64,000 bases of DNA from Jiangella asiatica (lineage in GTDB: Bacteria; Actinomycetota; Actinomycetes; Jiangellales; Jiangellaceae), in assembly GCF_004349065.1 (NCBI RefSeq), contig NZ_SMKZ01000018.1, forward strand, positions 1-64,000, written 5' to 3'. Positions 8,812-17,209 of the stretch are shown here, one piece after another. Numbering within the stretch: the stretch's first letter is position 1; the number at the start of each line of letters is the position of its first letter. The position numbers and the translations under genes were made by a program. Under the pieces are notes generated by a model. That model worked only from the letters and a program-made list of their open reading frames with translations, was not told the DNA's origin and did not search any database.

Positions 8812-9045
8812 TCAGGTAGCCGGCGAGGGTTCCGCGGCCAGGACGTCGCGGATCACCGCCGTCGAGAGTCCGGCGTCGAGCAGCGCACGCACCTGCCGCA
8901 CCGTGAGCACCGTGTCGTCGTCGTACTCGCGGTAGCCGTTCTTGCCGCGACGCGCCTCTATCAGCCCTTGCTCTTCGTAGTAGCGCAGCAGCCGCCGGCT
9001 GACGCCGGTGCGCCGGGACAGCTCCCGATCAGCATATGACCCGCC
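8812..9045 (-). pseudogene. MerR-family regulator lacking its start
   Basis: The frame reads ELSRRTGVSRRLLRYYEEQGLI, the classic MerR winged-helix, then NGYREYDDDTVLTVRQVRALLDAGLSTAVIRDVLA and a stop. The expected first residues (M-R-I-G-type) are absent: codons upstream lead into an in-frame TGA at 9046-9048 without any ATG, GTG or TTG. The break falls at the border with a truncated aminotransferase on the other strand, so one deletion may have damaged both. Use of a rare start codon cannot be excluded. Confidence 0.7.
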
Positions 9046-9425
9046 TCATTCACCAGCACCGGGGACGGCGCGGAGCTCGACGTGCTGGTGCGAACCGCCC
9101 CGCCGGCGTCGGGCCCGGCCGGGCCGCTGTCGATGGCGACCGTCGAGTACGAGCGGGTCCTGCCGGCGGTGAAGCACGTCGGCGAGGTCGCCAAGACCCT
9201 GTACCTGCGCCGAGCCGCCGCCGAGGGGCACGACGACGCGGCGTTCGTGGACCGCCGAGGCCGGCTCGGCGAGGCGACCATCTGGAACCTCGCGTTCTGG
9301 GACGGCGCCGCGGTCGTGTGGCCGCGCGCGGACGTGCTGCGCGGCATCACGATGGGCATCGTGCGCCGGCGTTCGTCGAGCTCCTGCACCAGGCCTACCG
9401 GGCCGAGCCGCCGGCGTCACCGTGA
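9040..9425 (+). pseudogene. Decayed class IV aminotransferase
   Basis: The frame from 9040 to about 9360 reads like the C-terminal half of a branched-chain/aminodeoxychorismate-lyase type (class IV) aminotransferase. It includes VKHVGEVAKTLYLRRAAAEGHDDAAFVDRRGRLGEATIWNLAFWD-like text and VLRGITM. The PLP-lysine N-terminal half is missing. After RGITMGI the reading frame shifts: the expected continuation (AFVELLHQAYRA) lies in another frame and ends at a TGA at 9425. Truncation plus frameshift mark it as a pseudogene. Confidence 0.72.
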
Positions 9426-9441
9426 CGGGCGCCCGACGGTG

Positions 9442-9924
9442 TCAGGTGCGGCCGTCGCGCTCCTGGGCGGCGAACAGTGTCTGGTCGGGCCGGCTCCACT
9501 CGACCTCGTAGACGGCGAAGCCGGCGGCGCGCGCGGCGGCACACACGGCGGGGTCGTCGTCGACGAGGATCGCGACCTTCCGATGCGCGGACAGCCGCTT
9601 CAACACGCCGATCTTGAACAGCCGGGCCGGCCGGCGGTCGTCGTCGGGGCGGAGCATCACCCGGCCGGTCGGGGCGTCGTGCGCGGCCAGCCACGACTGG
9701 GTGACCGCGCGCGTACGCTCCGGGCGGCCGCTGAGGTAGATGATGTCGTGCTCCTCGGCCAGCTTGCCGGCCAGCGCGAAGCCCTCCGGGTAGGGCGGGT
9801 CGTCGCCCATGCCGGCGAAGAAGGCAGCCCAGTTCTTCGGACGGCCCTGCAGGTGGTGGAGTCGGTGGTCGACGTCGGCGAGTACGCCGTCGAGGTCGAC
9901 GACGGCGACAGGACGGGGGGTCAT
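9442..9924 (-). CDS. HAD-superfamily phosphatase (polynucleotide kinase 3'-phosphatase-like)
   Basis: A 160-residue single-domain HAD hydrolase. The DxDG nucleophile motif is at residues 10-13 (VVDLDGVLADVDHR), the threonine/serine motif in IIYLSGRPERTR, the lysine region in FKIGVLKRL, and the acidic motif in AILVDDDPAVC. The pattern DGVLAD..R..H....K.W resembles the phosphatase half of T4 Pnk and related nucleic-acid-end or nucleotide phosphatases. The substrate is unknown. It overlaps the upstream polysaccharide deacetylase by ATGA, so both are co-translated, although a functional link is not evident. Confidence 0.85.
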   Translation of the reverse strand: MTPRPVAVVDLDGVLADVDHRLHHLQGRPKNWAAFFAGMGDDPPYPEGFALAGKLAEEHDIIYLSGRPERTRAVTQSWLAAHDAPTGRVMLRPDDDRRPARLFKIGVLKRLSAHRKVAILVDDDPAVCAAARAAGFAVYEVEWSRPDQTLFAAQERDGRT

Positions 9925-10739
9925 GAGTCTCCCGGCAGAACGGTGCGATAGCCGGCCGCGTCGAGCCCGGCGAGGATCTGCTCGAGCGCCGCAACGGTCT
10001 GGGACCGGTCACCACCGCCGTCGTGCAGCAGTATGACCGCACCGGGACGGATCTGGCCGAGCACGTCCTGAACAATAGACATCGTCCCGGGTCGTGACCA
10101 GTCGCGGGGGTCGACCGTCCAGTCCAGCGGCTCCAGCCCGAACTCGTCGAGCACCTCCTCGACCTCCGGCTGGACCGCGGTGTTGGGCTGCCGGAAGTAC
10201 CGGACCGCGACGTCGTCGCCCACAGCCGTGTCGATGGCCTCGTCGGCTTCGGCGATCTGCTGCTCGATCTCGTCGCGGTCGCGTTCGGAGAGCTGGTCGT
10301 CGTGGGTGTCGGTGTGGTTGCACAGCGCGTGGCCGGCGTCGACGATTTGCCGCACCACCTCCGGGTGCTCGCGCAGGCGCTGACCGACGACGCAGAAGAC
10401 GGCGGTCGCGTCGTACTGGTCCAGCAGCTCCAGCACCTGCGGAGTGTAGACGGGGTGAGGGCCGTCGTCGAAGGTCAGCGTGACGGAGTAGTCCAACGGC
10501 TCGCCGCCGGTGTCCGGGCTGGTCTCACCGTCGGAATCGGCGGATGAGTCACCGGAGGATTCGCCGGAGCCGGAGCCGGAGTCCGGACCGTCGCCGCCGT
10601 CACTCGACGCCGTGGGAGAGGCCGTCGCTCCGCCCGCAGCCGCCGCGCCCTCGTCGTCGGCCGACCGTTCGGCACCGACCGCGGCCAGTCCCAGCAGGAT
10701 TCCCAGCAGGATGGTCGCGGGCCACGACAGCTGGTTCAT
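9921..10739 (-). CDS. Membrane-anchored polysaccharide deacetylase
   Basis: A 272-residue NodB-homology (carbohydrate esterase 4) protein. An N-terminal hydrophobic segment (residues 8-24) anchors it outside the membrane, followed by a low-complexity Gly/Ser/Asp linker (about 28-80). The catalytic domain shows TFDDGPH (motif 1, general-base Asp), NHTDTHD (motif 2, metal His pair), RYFRQPN (motif 3), DPRDWSRPG (motif 4) and ILLHDGGGDR (motif 5). It likely deacetylates peptidoglycan or another cell-wall glycan. No lipobox cysteine is present. It overlaps the HAD gene downstream. Confidence 0.93.
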   Translation of the reverse strand: MNQLSWPATILLGILLGLAAVGAERSADDEGAAAAGGATASPTASSDGGDGPDSGSGSGESSGDSSADSDGETSPDTGGEPLDYSVTLTFDDGPHPVYTPQVLELLDQYDATAVFCVVGQRLREHPEVVRQIVDAGHALCNHTDTHDDQLSERDRDEIEQQIAEADEAIDTAVGDDVAVRYFRQPNTAVQPEVEEVLDEFGLEPLDWTVDPRDWSRPGTMSIVQDVLGQIRPGAVILLHDGGGDRSQTVAALEQILAGLDAAGYRTVLPGDS

Positions 10740-10827
10740 CGCTACCTCCTGCCCGCGCTAACGGACCCATGATCATATGAACCGGGTCCGGAATCGGACA
10801 GGCGCGCCCGAACTGTATGCCGCGTGG

Positions 10828-12495
10828 TCAGCAGTTCGGGCGGCATTGCCGCTCGATCATGGCCTGCACGAACACGCTTTGGATGTCGCGCGGATCCTCG
10901 GCCTGGTACGCCTGGGTGCCGGTCGCGGCGGAGATCTGTTGCAGCGCGTCCATGTCGGCCTCGGGGCCCATCCCGATGGTGATGACGGGGACCGGGTTGG
11001 CCGGGTCGAACTGCGCGGTCAGCGTGGTGAGCAGGGTCTCCAGGTCGATGCCCTCGGGGTCGTCCTCGTTGCGCCCGTCGGTCAGCAGCACCACCGAGTT
11101 GACGCTGCCGGCCTGGTAGCTGCCGCGGACCTCTTGGAACGCGGCGAGGACGGTGTCGTAGAGGCCGGTGCCGCCCTCGGCGCGGGACGGCAGCGACTCC
11201 AGCGCGCCGACCAGCGCGTCGAGCCGGGTGCCGTCGCCGGCTTCCTCGTCCATCGGACCGATGTCCACCAGCTCGACGTGGTCGTTCGGCGGGTCCTGCA
11301 GGATCGAGAAGGCCCAGAGCCCGATCGACGAGCTCGGCGGGAACAGCCCCAGGGCTTCCAGTGCCGCGTCACGCGTGAGCTCGATGCGGGTGGCGCCTCC
11401 CTCGACCTGTTCGTTCATCGAGCCGGAGACATCGATGACGGCGAGCATCCGCATTTCGAGCGATAGCGCGGCCCACTGCCGGGTCAGCTCGGTGACGGCC
11501 GCCGGGTCGGGGTCGGGCAGCAGCTCGGGCATGGCCGGGCGAATGCCGTCGACGACACCGGCATCGTCGTCCGCGGTGCCGTCGGGGGAGCGGAACCCGG
11601 CGGCGCGGATCGCCTCCTGCGCGTCGATCGAGCCGAGGTAGGTGACGAAGTCCGCGGCGGCGGAGGCCGCGTCCGGGTCATCCTCGACGCCCTGGACCGC
11701 GAGCGCGGGGTAGTCGAACGCGAACGTGCCCTCGGACGGGTACAGCGCGTTGGCGGGCACCTCGGGGGCGGTGCGGTTGAAGGCGACGACGGACTGCTCG
11801 GTCGCGGTGAACGCCGCCGGGGTAGCGCCCGCGAGCGTCGCGAACGCGTCGTCGACGGTCGCGACGGCCGCCCGCGACACCTCGGTCATCAATGCCACGA
11901 GCTCGCTCTGCTCGAGCGTCTCGTCGAGGGCCGCGCGCACGGCGAGCAGGCTGGCCAGGCCTTCGTCGTTGACGGCGGGGTCGGCCAGCACGGCGGTCGC
12001 ATCGCCCTGCACCACGGCCGCCCATGACACCTCTGCCTCCGCACCGCCCGCGGCCTGCGCCGCCTGCCGCGGCAGTACCACGACCAGTGGTGATAGTGCG
12101 ACGTTGGCCAGCTCGTGGACCTGTGCCGCGTCGACGGCCGGGCCGTAGGCGAGGCTCTTGGGTATCCACAGGTGCGGGGCCTCGGCGGCGCCGACCGTGG
12201 CCGCCACCGTCGCGGCCGGCGCAGCGGTGACGTCGATCTCGACGCATCGGTCGCCGGCCGCTGGCTCGGTGTGCGCGTACTGGTCGGCCAGCTCGGTGAG
12301 CACGGGCGCGATGCCGGGGTCGGCCGCCACGGCGACCGGCAGCGAGCCGGAGCACTCGCCGCCGGCGGGGTCCAGCACCGAGGCGGTGCCCAGGCCGGCG
12401 GCGCCGAGGACGGCCACGGCCGCGACGGACAGGCCCAGCCTGCGCAACCAAGGGGACGGCGTCGTCGTCCGCGACGAGGCGTGGCGTCCTGTCAT
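10828..12495 (-). CDS. Secreted VWA-domain protein with substrate-binding-like N-terminal part
   Basis: A 555-residue protein with a membrane-spanning signal (about 17-42). A solute-binding-like region (about 50-330) contains PVAVAADPGIAPVLTELADQY and LWIPKSLAY. A von Willebrand A domain with an intact MIDAS motif, DVSGSMNE, starts near residue 350, with further metal-site text in GGTGLYDT and LLTDGRNED. Such two-part proteins are common in actinobacteria as surface metal-dependent adhesion or sensing proteins; the partner is unknown. The protein ends CRPNC. It stands alone on its strand, 333 bases or less from unrelated neighbours. Confidence 0.88.
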   Translation of the reverse strand: MTGRHASSRTTTPSPWLRRLGLSVAAVAVLGAAGLGTASVLDPAGGECSGSLPVAVAADPGIAPVLTELADQYAHTEPAAGDRCVEIDVTAAPAATVAATVGAAEAPHLWIPKSLAYGPAVDAAQVHELANVALSPLVVVLPRQAAQAAGGAEAEVSWAAVVQGDATAVLADPAVNDEGLASLLAVRAALDETLEQSELVALMTEVSRAAVATVDDAFATLAGATPAAFTATEQSVVAFNRTAPEVPANALYPSEGTFAFDYPALAVQGVEDDPDAASAAADFVTYLGSIDAQEAIRAAGFRSPDGTADDDAGVVDGIRPAMPELLPDPDPAAVTELTRQWAALSLEMRMLAVIDVSGSMNEQVEGGATRIELTRDAALEALGLFPPSSSIGLWAFSILQDPPNDHVELVDIGPMDEEAGDGTRLDALVGALESLPSRAEGGTGLYDTVLAAFQEVRGSYQAGSVNSVVLLTDGRNEDDPEGIDLETLLTTLTAQFDPANPVPVITIGMGPEADMDALQQISAATGTQAYQAEDPRDIQSVFVQAMIERQCRPNC

Positions 12496-12594
12496 CGTGG
12501 GCAGCTCCGGGCAGGTCAGGGGATTGCAGACTAACCGGGAGCAATCCGACTCTGGTAGACCCCTGCCCCGCGTGTCACAGGCGATGCATCGGAC

Positions 12595-13449
12595 TCACCG
12601 GCTCAGCCGCTGATAGCGCCGCACTGACAGCGGCACGAAGATCGCCAGCAGCACCAGCGGCCAGATCACGGCCATCAACAGGCTGTGCTCGACGATCCAG
12701 GAGTCGCCGCCGAGCCCGGGGTTGCCGAACAGGTCACGCGCGGCGGCCACTGTCGACGACAGCGGGTTCCACTGCGCCACGGCGCCCATCCAGTCCGGCA
12801 TCAGGTCCGGCGCGACGAACACGTTGGACAGCGCGGTCAGCGGGAACGCCGCCGGAAAGACGATGACGCCCACGAGGTCGGCGTTCTTCACGATCAGCCC
12901 CAGGTAGATGCCGATCCAGGTGATGGCGAACCGGAGCAGCAGGATGAGCGCGATGGCCGCGACGGCTCCACCGACGCCCTCACGCCACTGCCAGCCGACC
13001 AGCAGCCCGCAGACGATCAGTGTCGCCATCTCCAGCAGTGCGCGCATCAGGTCGGCTGTGCTGCGCCCGACGACCAGCGCGGAGCGGGCCACCGGCATCG
13101 AACGGAACCGGTCGATGACTCCGCGATCGACGTCGAAGGCGACCGCCGTCGCCGTGGCGCCCAGCCCGTAGATCATGGTCATGACGAACACCCCCGGCAG
13201 CAGGAACTCGCGGTAGCTGCCGCCGTCGGGAACGGCCATGCCGCTGCCGAACACGTACCCGAAGACCAGCACCATCATGATCGGGAGCGTGAAGTAGATG
13301 ATGACCTCTTCCGGCGCCCGCACCACGTGCGCCATGTAGCGGCGGGTCATCACCCAGCCGTCGGCGGCGGCCCACCGCAGCCGCGCCAGTGTGGTGCGGG
13401 CGGGTGCGGGCGGGACGGCGCTGGGCGGTGCGGTCAGGGTGGCGCTCAT
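12595..13449 (-). CDS. ABC-2 type exporter permease (DrrB-like)
   Basis: A 284-residue membrane protein with six predicted segments and the ABC-2 permease signature (PIMMVLVFGYVFGSGMAVP early, then FLLPGVFVMTMIYGLGATATAVAFDVDRGVIDRFRSMP). It pairs with the ATPase encoded just upstream, overlapping by ATGA, to form a daunorubicin-resistance (DrrAB)-type drug or lipid exporter. The ATG at 13449 was chosen because it overlaps the ATPase stop. The operon is divergent from a TetR gene and probably repressed by it. The exported compound is unknown. Confidence 0.94.
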   Translation of the reverse strand: MSATLTAPPSAVPPAPARTTLARLRWAAADGWVMTRRYMAHVVRAPEEVIIYFTLPIMMVLVFGYVFGSGMAVPDGGSYREFLLPGVFVMTMIYGLGATATAVAFDVDRGVIDRFRSMPVARSALVVGRSTADLMRALLEMATLIVCGLLVGWQWREGVGGAVAAIALILLLRFAITWIGIYLGLIVKNADLVGVIVFPAAFPLTALSNVFVAPDLMPDWMGAVAQWNPLSSTVAAARDLFGNPGLGGDSWIVEHSLLMAVIWPLVLLAIFVPLSVRRYQRLSR

Positions 13450-14435
13450 GCGGCACTCTCCTCGGTGTCGGCGGTGTCGGTGGTCTCGGCGGGGCGGTGG
13501 CCGGTGAGCTGGAGGAACGCCTCGTCGAGGGTCGGCCGGCGCAGGCCGACGTCCTCCGCGTCGATGCCGGCGCGCTGCAGCTCGCCGACGACGGCGGTGA
13601 GCGCGGCCATCCGGTCGGCGACCGGTGCGCTGACCCGCCTGGTGTCGCGGTCGACCTCCGGCTGCGCCGACGCTGCCCGGCCGACGACCGCGGCCGCGAC
13701 GGCCAGCTGCTCGGCGTCGCGCACGACGACCTCGATGCGGTCGCCACCGATGGCCGCCTTGAGCTGGTCGGGCGTCCCCTCGGCAACGGCCCGGCCGGCG
13801 TCGATGACGGAGATGCGCGCGGCCAGCTGGTCCGCCTCCTCCAGGTACTGGGTGGTCAGCAGCACGGTCGTGCCGCCCTCGACCAGCGCGCGCACGGCTT
13901 CCCACACGCCGTTGCGGCTTCGCGGGTCAAGACCGGTGGTGGGCTCGTCGAGGAACAGCACCTCCGGGGCGAGGACGAGGCTGGCGGCGAGGTCGAGCCG
14001 GCGGCGCATGCCGCCGGAGTAGGCGCCGGCGGAGCGGTCGGCGGCGTCGGTGAGCGCGAACCGCTCCAGCAGCTCCTCGGCCCGCTGCCGGGCGGCCCGG
14101 GCGCCGAGATGGTAGAGGCGGCCGAACATGACGAGGTTCTGCCGCCCGGACAGCGTCTCGTCGACGGCGGCGTACTGACCGGTCAGCCCGATGCGGGCGC
14201 GCACCTCGCCCGCATCGCGGACCACGTCGTACCCGGCGACCCGGGCGCTGCCGGAGTCGAACCGGAGCAGGGTGGCGAGGCTGCGCACGGCCGTGGTCTT
14301 GCCGGCGCCGTTCGGGCCGAGCAGCCCGTAGACGATCCCGCGCGGCACGGTCAGGTCGAGCCCGTCGAGGGCGTGGTTGTCGCCGTACCGCTTGCGCAGT
14401 CCCTCGGCGACGATGGCCGGATCGGTGGAGGTCAC
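13446..14435 (-). CDS. ABC exporter ATP-binding protein (DrrA-like)
   Basis: A 329-residue ATPase. Walker A is GPNGAGKTT (about residues 39-47), the signature is [12 protein letters not shown], Walker B is [13 protein letters not shown], and the H-loop region is [14 protein letters not shown]. The DrrA-type C-terminal extension (DUF4162-like) ends with [14 protein letters not shown]. It starts with GTG at 14435 behind a GGGAG ribosome site. It energises the coupled DrrB-like permease. A long palindrome covers the divergent promoter to the TetR gene. Confidence 0.95.
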   Translation of the reverse strand: MTSTDPAIVAEGLRKRYGDNHALDGLDLTVPRGIVYGLLGPNGAGKTTAVRSLATLLRFDSGSARVAGYDVVRDAGEVRARIGLTGQYAAVDETLSGRQNLVMFGRLYHLGARAARQRAEELLERFALTDAADRSAGAYSGGMRRRLDLAASLVLAPEVLFLDEPTTGLDPRSRNGVWEAVRALVEGGTTVLLTTQYLEEADQLAARISVIDAGRAVAEGTPDQLKAAIGGDRIEVVVRDAEQLAVAAAVVGRAASAQPEVDRDTRRVSAPVADRMAALTAVVGELQRAGIDAEDVGLRRPTLDEAFLQLTGHRPAETTDTADTEESAA

Positions 14436-14454
14436 GACCGTCTCCCATCAAAAG

Positions 14455-14490
14455 TGTGTACGGCGTATACTTCGCTATACGTTGTACACA
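14455..14490. promoter_or_regulatory. TetR operator in the divergent drrAB/tetR promoter
   Basis: A near-perfect interrupted palindrome: left arm TGTGTAC-N2-CGTATA at 14455-14469, a six-base centre, right arm TATACG-N2-GTACACA at 14476-14490. It lies 20 bases from the ATPase start and 40 from the regulator start, as expected for a TetR dimer-pair site that controls both directions. The arms are A+T-rich compared with the surrounding DNA. Confidence 0.82.
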
Positions 14491-14529
14491 GTTCTAGGAT
14501 GAGCGTCAAGCGGAGAGCTAGGGGAGTAG

Positions 14530-15303
14530 ATGCCGACGGAGAACCAGCGGGCCGATCCGAATCGCACACTCGACCTGCTCTGGGGTGCCCAGCCGCAGCC
14601 GACCCGTGGCCCGAAGCCAGGGCTGAGCGTGCAGCGGATCGTCGGTACGGGCATCGAGGTCGCCGACGCCGAGGGGCTGGCGGCGGTGTCCATGCGCCGG
14701 ATCGCCGATGAGCTCGGCGTCACCACGATGTCGCTGTACCGGTACGTGCCGAGCAAGACCGACCTGCTCGAGCTGATGGTCGAAGCGGCCAGCCGGACCC
14801 AGCCGTCGCCACCGGAGCTCACCGGCTGGCGCGACAAGCTGCGCTGGCAGTCGCAGGGCATCGTCGACGCCTACCGACGGCGGCCGTGGACCCTCGACGT
14901 CCCGCTGAACGCCCCACCGATGGGGCCGAGCCAGATCCGCCGCATGGAGCACCTGTTGGAGGCTCTCGACGACACCGGCCTCAGTGGGCCGGAGATGCTC
15001 GGCATCCTGGTGATGCTCAGCGGTTACGTCCGCGGGCACGCCCAGCTGGCGTTCACCATGGCCCAGGTCGAGGCCCGCACCGGGGCGCCGGAGAAGGAGT
15101 GGGACGCCGCCTACGGCCGCATGCTGCAGTCGTTCGTCAACCCCGACGACCACCCGGTGCTGGCCCGCATCGTCTCCGAGGACAGCTTCGTCGGCTACGC
15201 CGAGCCCGATGACCCGTGGCTGGGCGAGGACTTCGCGTTCGGGCTCGAGATCGTGCTCGACGGCATCGGCGCCTACATCGAGCGCCGGACGGGGGCGCGC
15301 TGA
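14530..15303 (+). CDS. TetR/AcrR family regulator with TetR-class C-terminal domain
   Basis: A 257-residue repressor. The DNA-binding domain is at about residues 35-85, with SMRRIADELGVTTMSLYRYVPSKTDLLELM. The ligand-binding part is of the TetR_C (tetracyclin repressor) type, with WRDKLRWQSQGIVDAYRRRPW and an MEHLLEALDDTGLS stretch. It is divergent from the DrrAB-like exporter and separated from it by the palindrome at 14455-14490, so it most likely represses the pump and itself. The ligand is probably a substrate of the pump. Confidence 0.92.
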   Translation: MPTENQRADPNRTLDLLWGAQPQPTRGPKPGLSVQRIVGTGIEVADAEGLAAVSMRRIADELGVTTMSLYRYVPSKTDLLELMVEAASRTQPSPPELTGWRDKLRWQSQGIVDAYRRRPWTLDVPLNAPPMGPSQIRRMEHLLEALDDTGLSGPEMLGILVMLSGYVRGHAQLAFTMAQVEARTGAPEKEWDAAYGRMLQSFVNPDDHPVLARIVSEDSFVGYAEPDDPWLGEDFAFGLEIVLDGIGAYIERRTGAR

Positions 15304-15382
15304 CCGGCCGCCGGGGGAGCGGCGATACTGGGATGTCGGCGGCAGCCGGCGCCCACCCCCAGGTCCCCGACAGGAGCGGCAG

Positions 15383-16825
15383 ATGGCTGGAACGGCACAG
15401 ATCGGCGTCACCGGACTCGCGGTGATGGGCCGCAACCTGGCGCGCAACTTCGCCCGGAACGGCTACTCGGTCGCGGTGCACAACCGCACCGCCAGCCGCA
15501 CCCGCGAGCTCGTCGAGCGGTTCGGCGACGAGGGCACGTTCGTGCCGGCCGAGTCCGCCGAGGAGTTCGTCGCCGCGCTGGAGCGTCCGCGCCGGCTGAT
15601 CATCATGGTCAAGGCGGGCGCGCCCACCGACGCCGTCATCGACGAGTTCGCCGCGCTGCTCGAGCCCGGCGACATCATCGTCGACGGCGGCAACGCGCAC
15701 TTCGCCGACACCCGCCGGCGCGAGGCGGCGCTGCGCGAGCGCGGGCTGCACTTCGTCGGCAGCGGCATCTCCGGGGGAGAGGAGGGCGCGCTGCTCGGGC
15801 CCAGCATCATGCCCGGCGGCTCGACGGAGTCCTACACCCAGCTCGGCCCGATGCTGGAGGCCATCGCGGCCAAGGCACCGGACGGGTCGCCCTGCTGCAC
15901 GCACATCGGGTCCGACGGCGCCGGGCACTTCGTCAAGATGGTGCACAACGGCATCGAGTACGCCGACATGCAGCTCATCGCCGAGGCCTACGACCTGCTG
16001 CGCCGTGCCGCCGGGTTCGAGCCGGCCGAGATCGCCGACACGTTCCGCGGCTGGAACACCGGGCGCCTGGACTCCTACCTCATCGAGATCACCGCCGAGG
16101 TCCTGGCACATGTCGACGCCGCCACCGGCAGGCCGTTCATCGACATCGTCGCCGACCAGGCCGAGCAGAAGGGCACCGGCCGCTGGACCGTGCAGCTCGC
16201 GCTCGACCTCGGGGTGCCGGTCAACGGCATCGCCGAGGCGGTGTTCGCGCGGTCGTTGTCCGGCCACGCCGAGCTGCGCGCCGTCGGACAGGGCCTCGCC
16301 GGGCCGGCACCGGCCACGCTAGCGCCGGACGAGGCCGAGCGGTTCGCCGTCCAGGTCGAGCAGGCGCTGTACGCCTCGAAGGTCGTCTCGTACACGCAGG
16401 GCTTCCACCAGATGCAGGCGGCCGCCGCCGAGTACGGGTGGAGCCTCGACCTCGGCGCCATCGCCGGCATCTGGCGCGGCGGCTGCATCATCCGGGCCGC
16501 GTTCCTCGACCGCATCACCACCGCCTACGCCAAGGACCCGCAGCTGCCCAGCCTGCTGGCCGACGACCGGTTCGCCGACGAGGTGGGCGGGGCCCAAGAG
16601 GCCTGGCGGGCGGTCGTCGCGACGGCGACCCGGCTGGGCATCCCGGCGCCGGGCTTCGCCACCGCGTTGTCGTACTACGACGCGCTGCGGGCCGAGCGGC
16701 TCCCGGCGGCGTTGACGCAGGGCCAGCGCGACTTCTTCGGCGCGCACACCTACCGTCGCGTCGACCGCGAGGGCGTCTTCCACACCCGCTGGTCCGAGGA
16801 CCGCGCCGAGGTCCAGAACGACTGA
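15383..16825 (+). CDS. gnd: 6-phosphogluconate dehydrogenase, decarboxylating
   Basis: A 480-residue NADP-dependent enzyme of the oxidative pentose phosphate pathway converting 6-phosphogluconate to ribulose 5-phosphate. The Rossmann motif is GLAVMGRNLARNFARNGYSVAVHNRT. The active site is seen in GSGISGGEEGALLGPSIMPGG and HFVKMVHNGIEYADMQLIAEAYD (catalytic Lys, His and Asn), with KGTGRW in the helical domain. Length and motifs fit the long dimeric form. The ATG at 15383 follows AGGAGCGG-type leader sequence. It is a single gene after the TetR gene, with a hairpin repeat 120 bases downstream. Confidence 0.97.
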   Translation: MAGTAQIGVTGLAVMGRNLARNFARNGYSVAVHNRTASRTRELVERFGDEGTFVPAESAEEFVAALERPRRLIIMVKAGAPTDAVIDEFAALLEPGDIIVDGGNAHFADTRRREAALRERGLHFVGSGISGGEEGALLGPSIMPGGSTESYTQLGPMLEAIAAKAPDGSPCCTHIGSDGAGHFVKMVHNGIEYADMQLIAEAYDLLRRAAGFEPAEIADTFRGWNTGRLDSYLIEITAEVLAHVDAATGRPFIDIVADQAEQKGTGRWTVQLALDLGVPVNGIAEAVFARSLSGHAELRAVGQGLAGPAPATLAPDEAERFAVQVEQALYASKVVSYTQGFHQMQAAAAEYGWSLDLGAIAGIWRGGCIIRAAFLDRITTAYAKDPQLPSLLADDRFADEVGGAQEAWRAVVATATRLGIPAPGFATALSYYDALRAERLPAALTQGQRDFFGAHTYRRVDREGVFHTRWSEDRAEVQND

Positions 16826-16892
16826 CCGACAGGTCACGCCGGGGCGTCTGTCGACAGGGGTTGACAGACGATGGCGCGTCTCCGACAGCTAC

Positions 16893-16911
16893 TTGACATA
16901 ATGTGCATTAT
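16893..16911. promoter_or_regulatory. TTGACA box overlapping an ATAATG-TG-CATTAT dyad
   Basis: A consensus-like TTGACA (16893-16898) is followed directly by a palindrome with six-base arms, ATAATG and CATTAT. It is A+T-rich in a GC-rich background. No good -10 box at 16-18 bases was found, so promoter function is uncertain. It lies 34 bases before the hairpin repeat, so a short hairpin-ended transcript is conceivable. Confidence 0.35.
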
Positions 16912-16944
16912 CGGCGATGCGTTCTAACCTCGCCCACCCCCTCA

Positions 16945-16994
16945 TGATCATCAACGATTTGGTGTGCCATCACACCTGAGATCGTTGTTGATCA
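16945..16994. repeat. Palindromic repeat family 1, copy 1 (hairpin)
   Basis: Outer arms TGATCATCAACGAT and ATCGTTGTTGATCA (one mismatch) enclose an inner stem GGTGTG-ccat-CACACC. A second copy with perfect 17-base arms is at 41248-41297. This one lies downstream of gnd and next to the AbrB remnant; it could end gnd transcription. Confidence 0.8.
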
Positions 16995-17029
16995 CGAGCA
17001 CCGTGGGCGCGACCCGCGCCGCCAAGGTC

Positions 17030-17089
17030 TTACCTGACCTGCGCGGGAATGGTGATCTGTCGCTTGCTCGTCACGGTCGACGTCGGCAT
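17030..17089 (-). pseudogene. Truncated AbrB/MazE-type antitoxin
   Basis: From an ATG at 17089 behind a strong AGGAGG site the frame reads MPTSTVTSKRQITIPAQVR and then hits TAA. The text T-x-T-S-K-G-Q-I-T-I-P-A-x-V-R is the hallmark first strand-loop of SpoVT/AbrB swapped-hairpin antitoxins; here the usual Gly is Arg. Past the stop the same frame reads DLG, which fits the family, and then runs out of similarity into the palindromic repeat. The gene therefore seems to have lost its C-terminal part. No toxin gene is adjacent. Confidence 0.7.
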
Positions 17090-17102
17090 GACCCAACCTC
17101 CT

Positions 17103-17119
17103 CCTTACCTGGAGTAAGG
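17103..17119. promoter_or_regulatory. Dyad upstream of the AbrB remnant
   Basis: Perfect inverted repeat CCTTAC-ctgga-GTAAGG, ending 14 bases before the remnant antitoxin start and partly overlapping its ribosome site. Position and symmetry fit an autoregulatory operator bound by an AbrB-type antitoxin. Function is inferred. Confidence 0.5.
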
Positions 17120-17171
17120 CAAGCAACCCCGGTACGCGACGTTCGGCGTTTCCGTCCGGTTTCCATGCGAG

Positions 17172-17209
17172 TGGCATCGATGACATCTGGTCGGCTGTCA
17201 TCGATGCCA
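17172..17209. repeat. 14-base inverted repeat
   Basis: TGGCATCGATGACA at 17172-17185 and its exact complement TGTCATCGATGCCA at 17196-17209, spaced by ten bases. It lies 85 bases before the TetR gene start and 83 bases before the remnant antitoxin on the other strand. It could be an operator for either. Part of the arm (AGTGGCATCGATGA) recurs near 21478. Confidence 0.6.
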
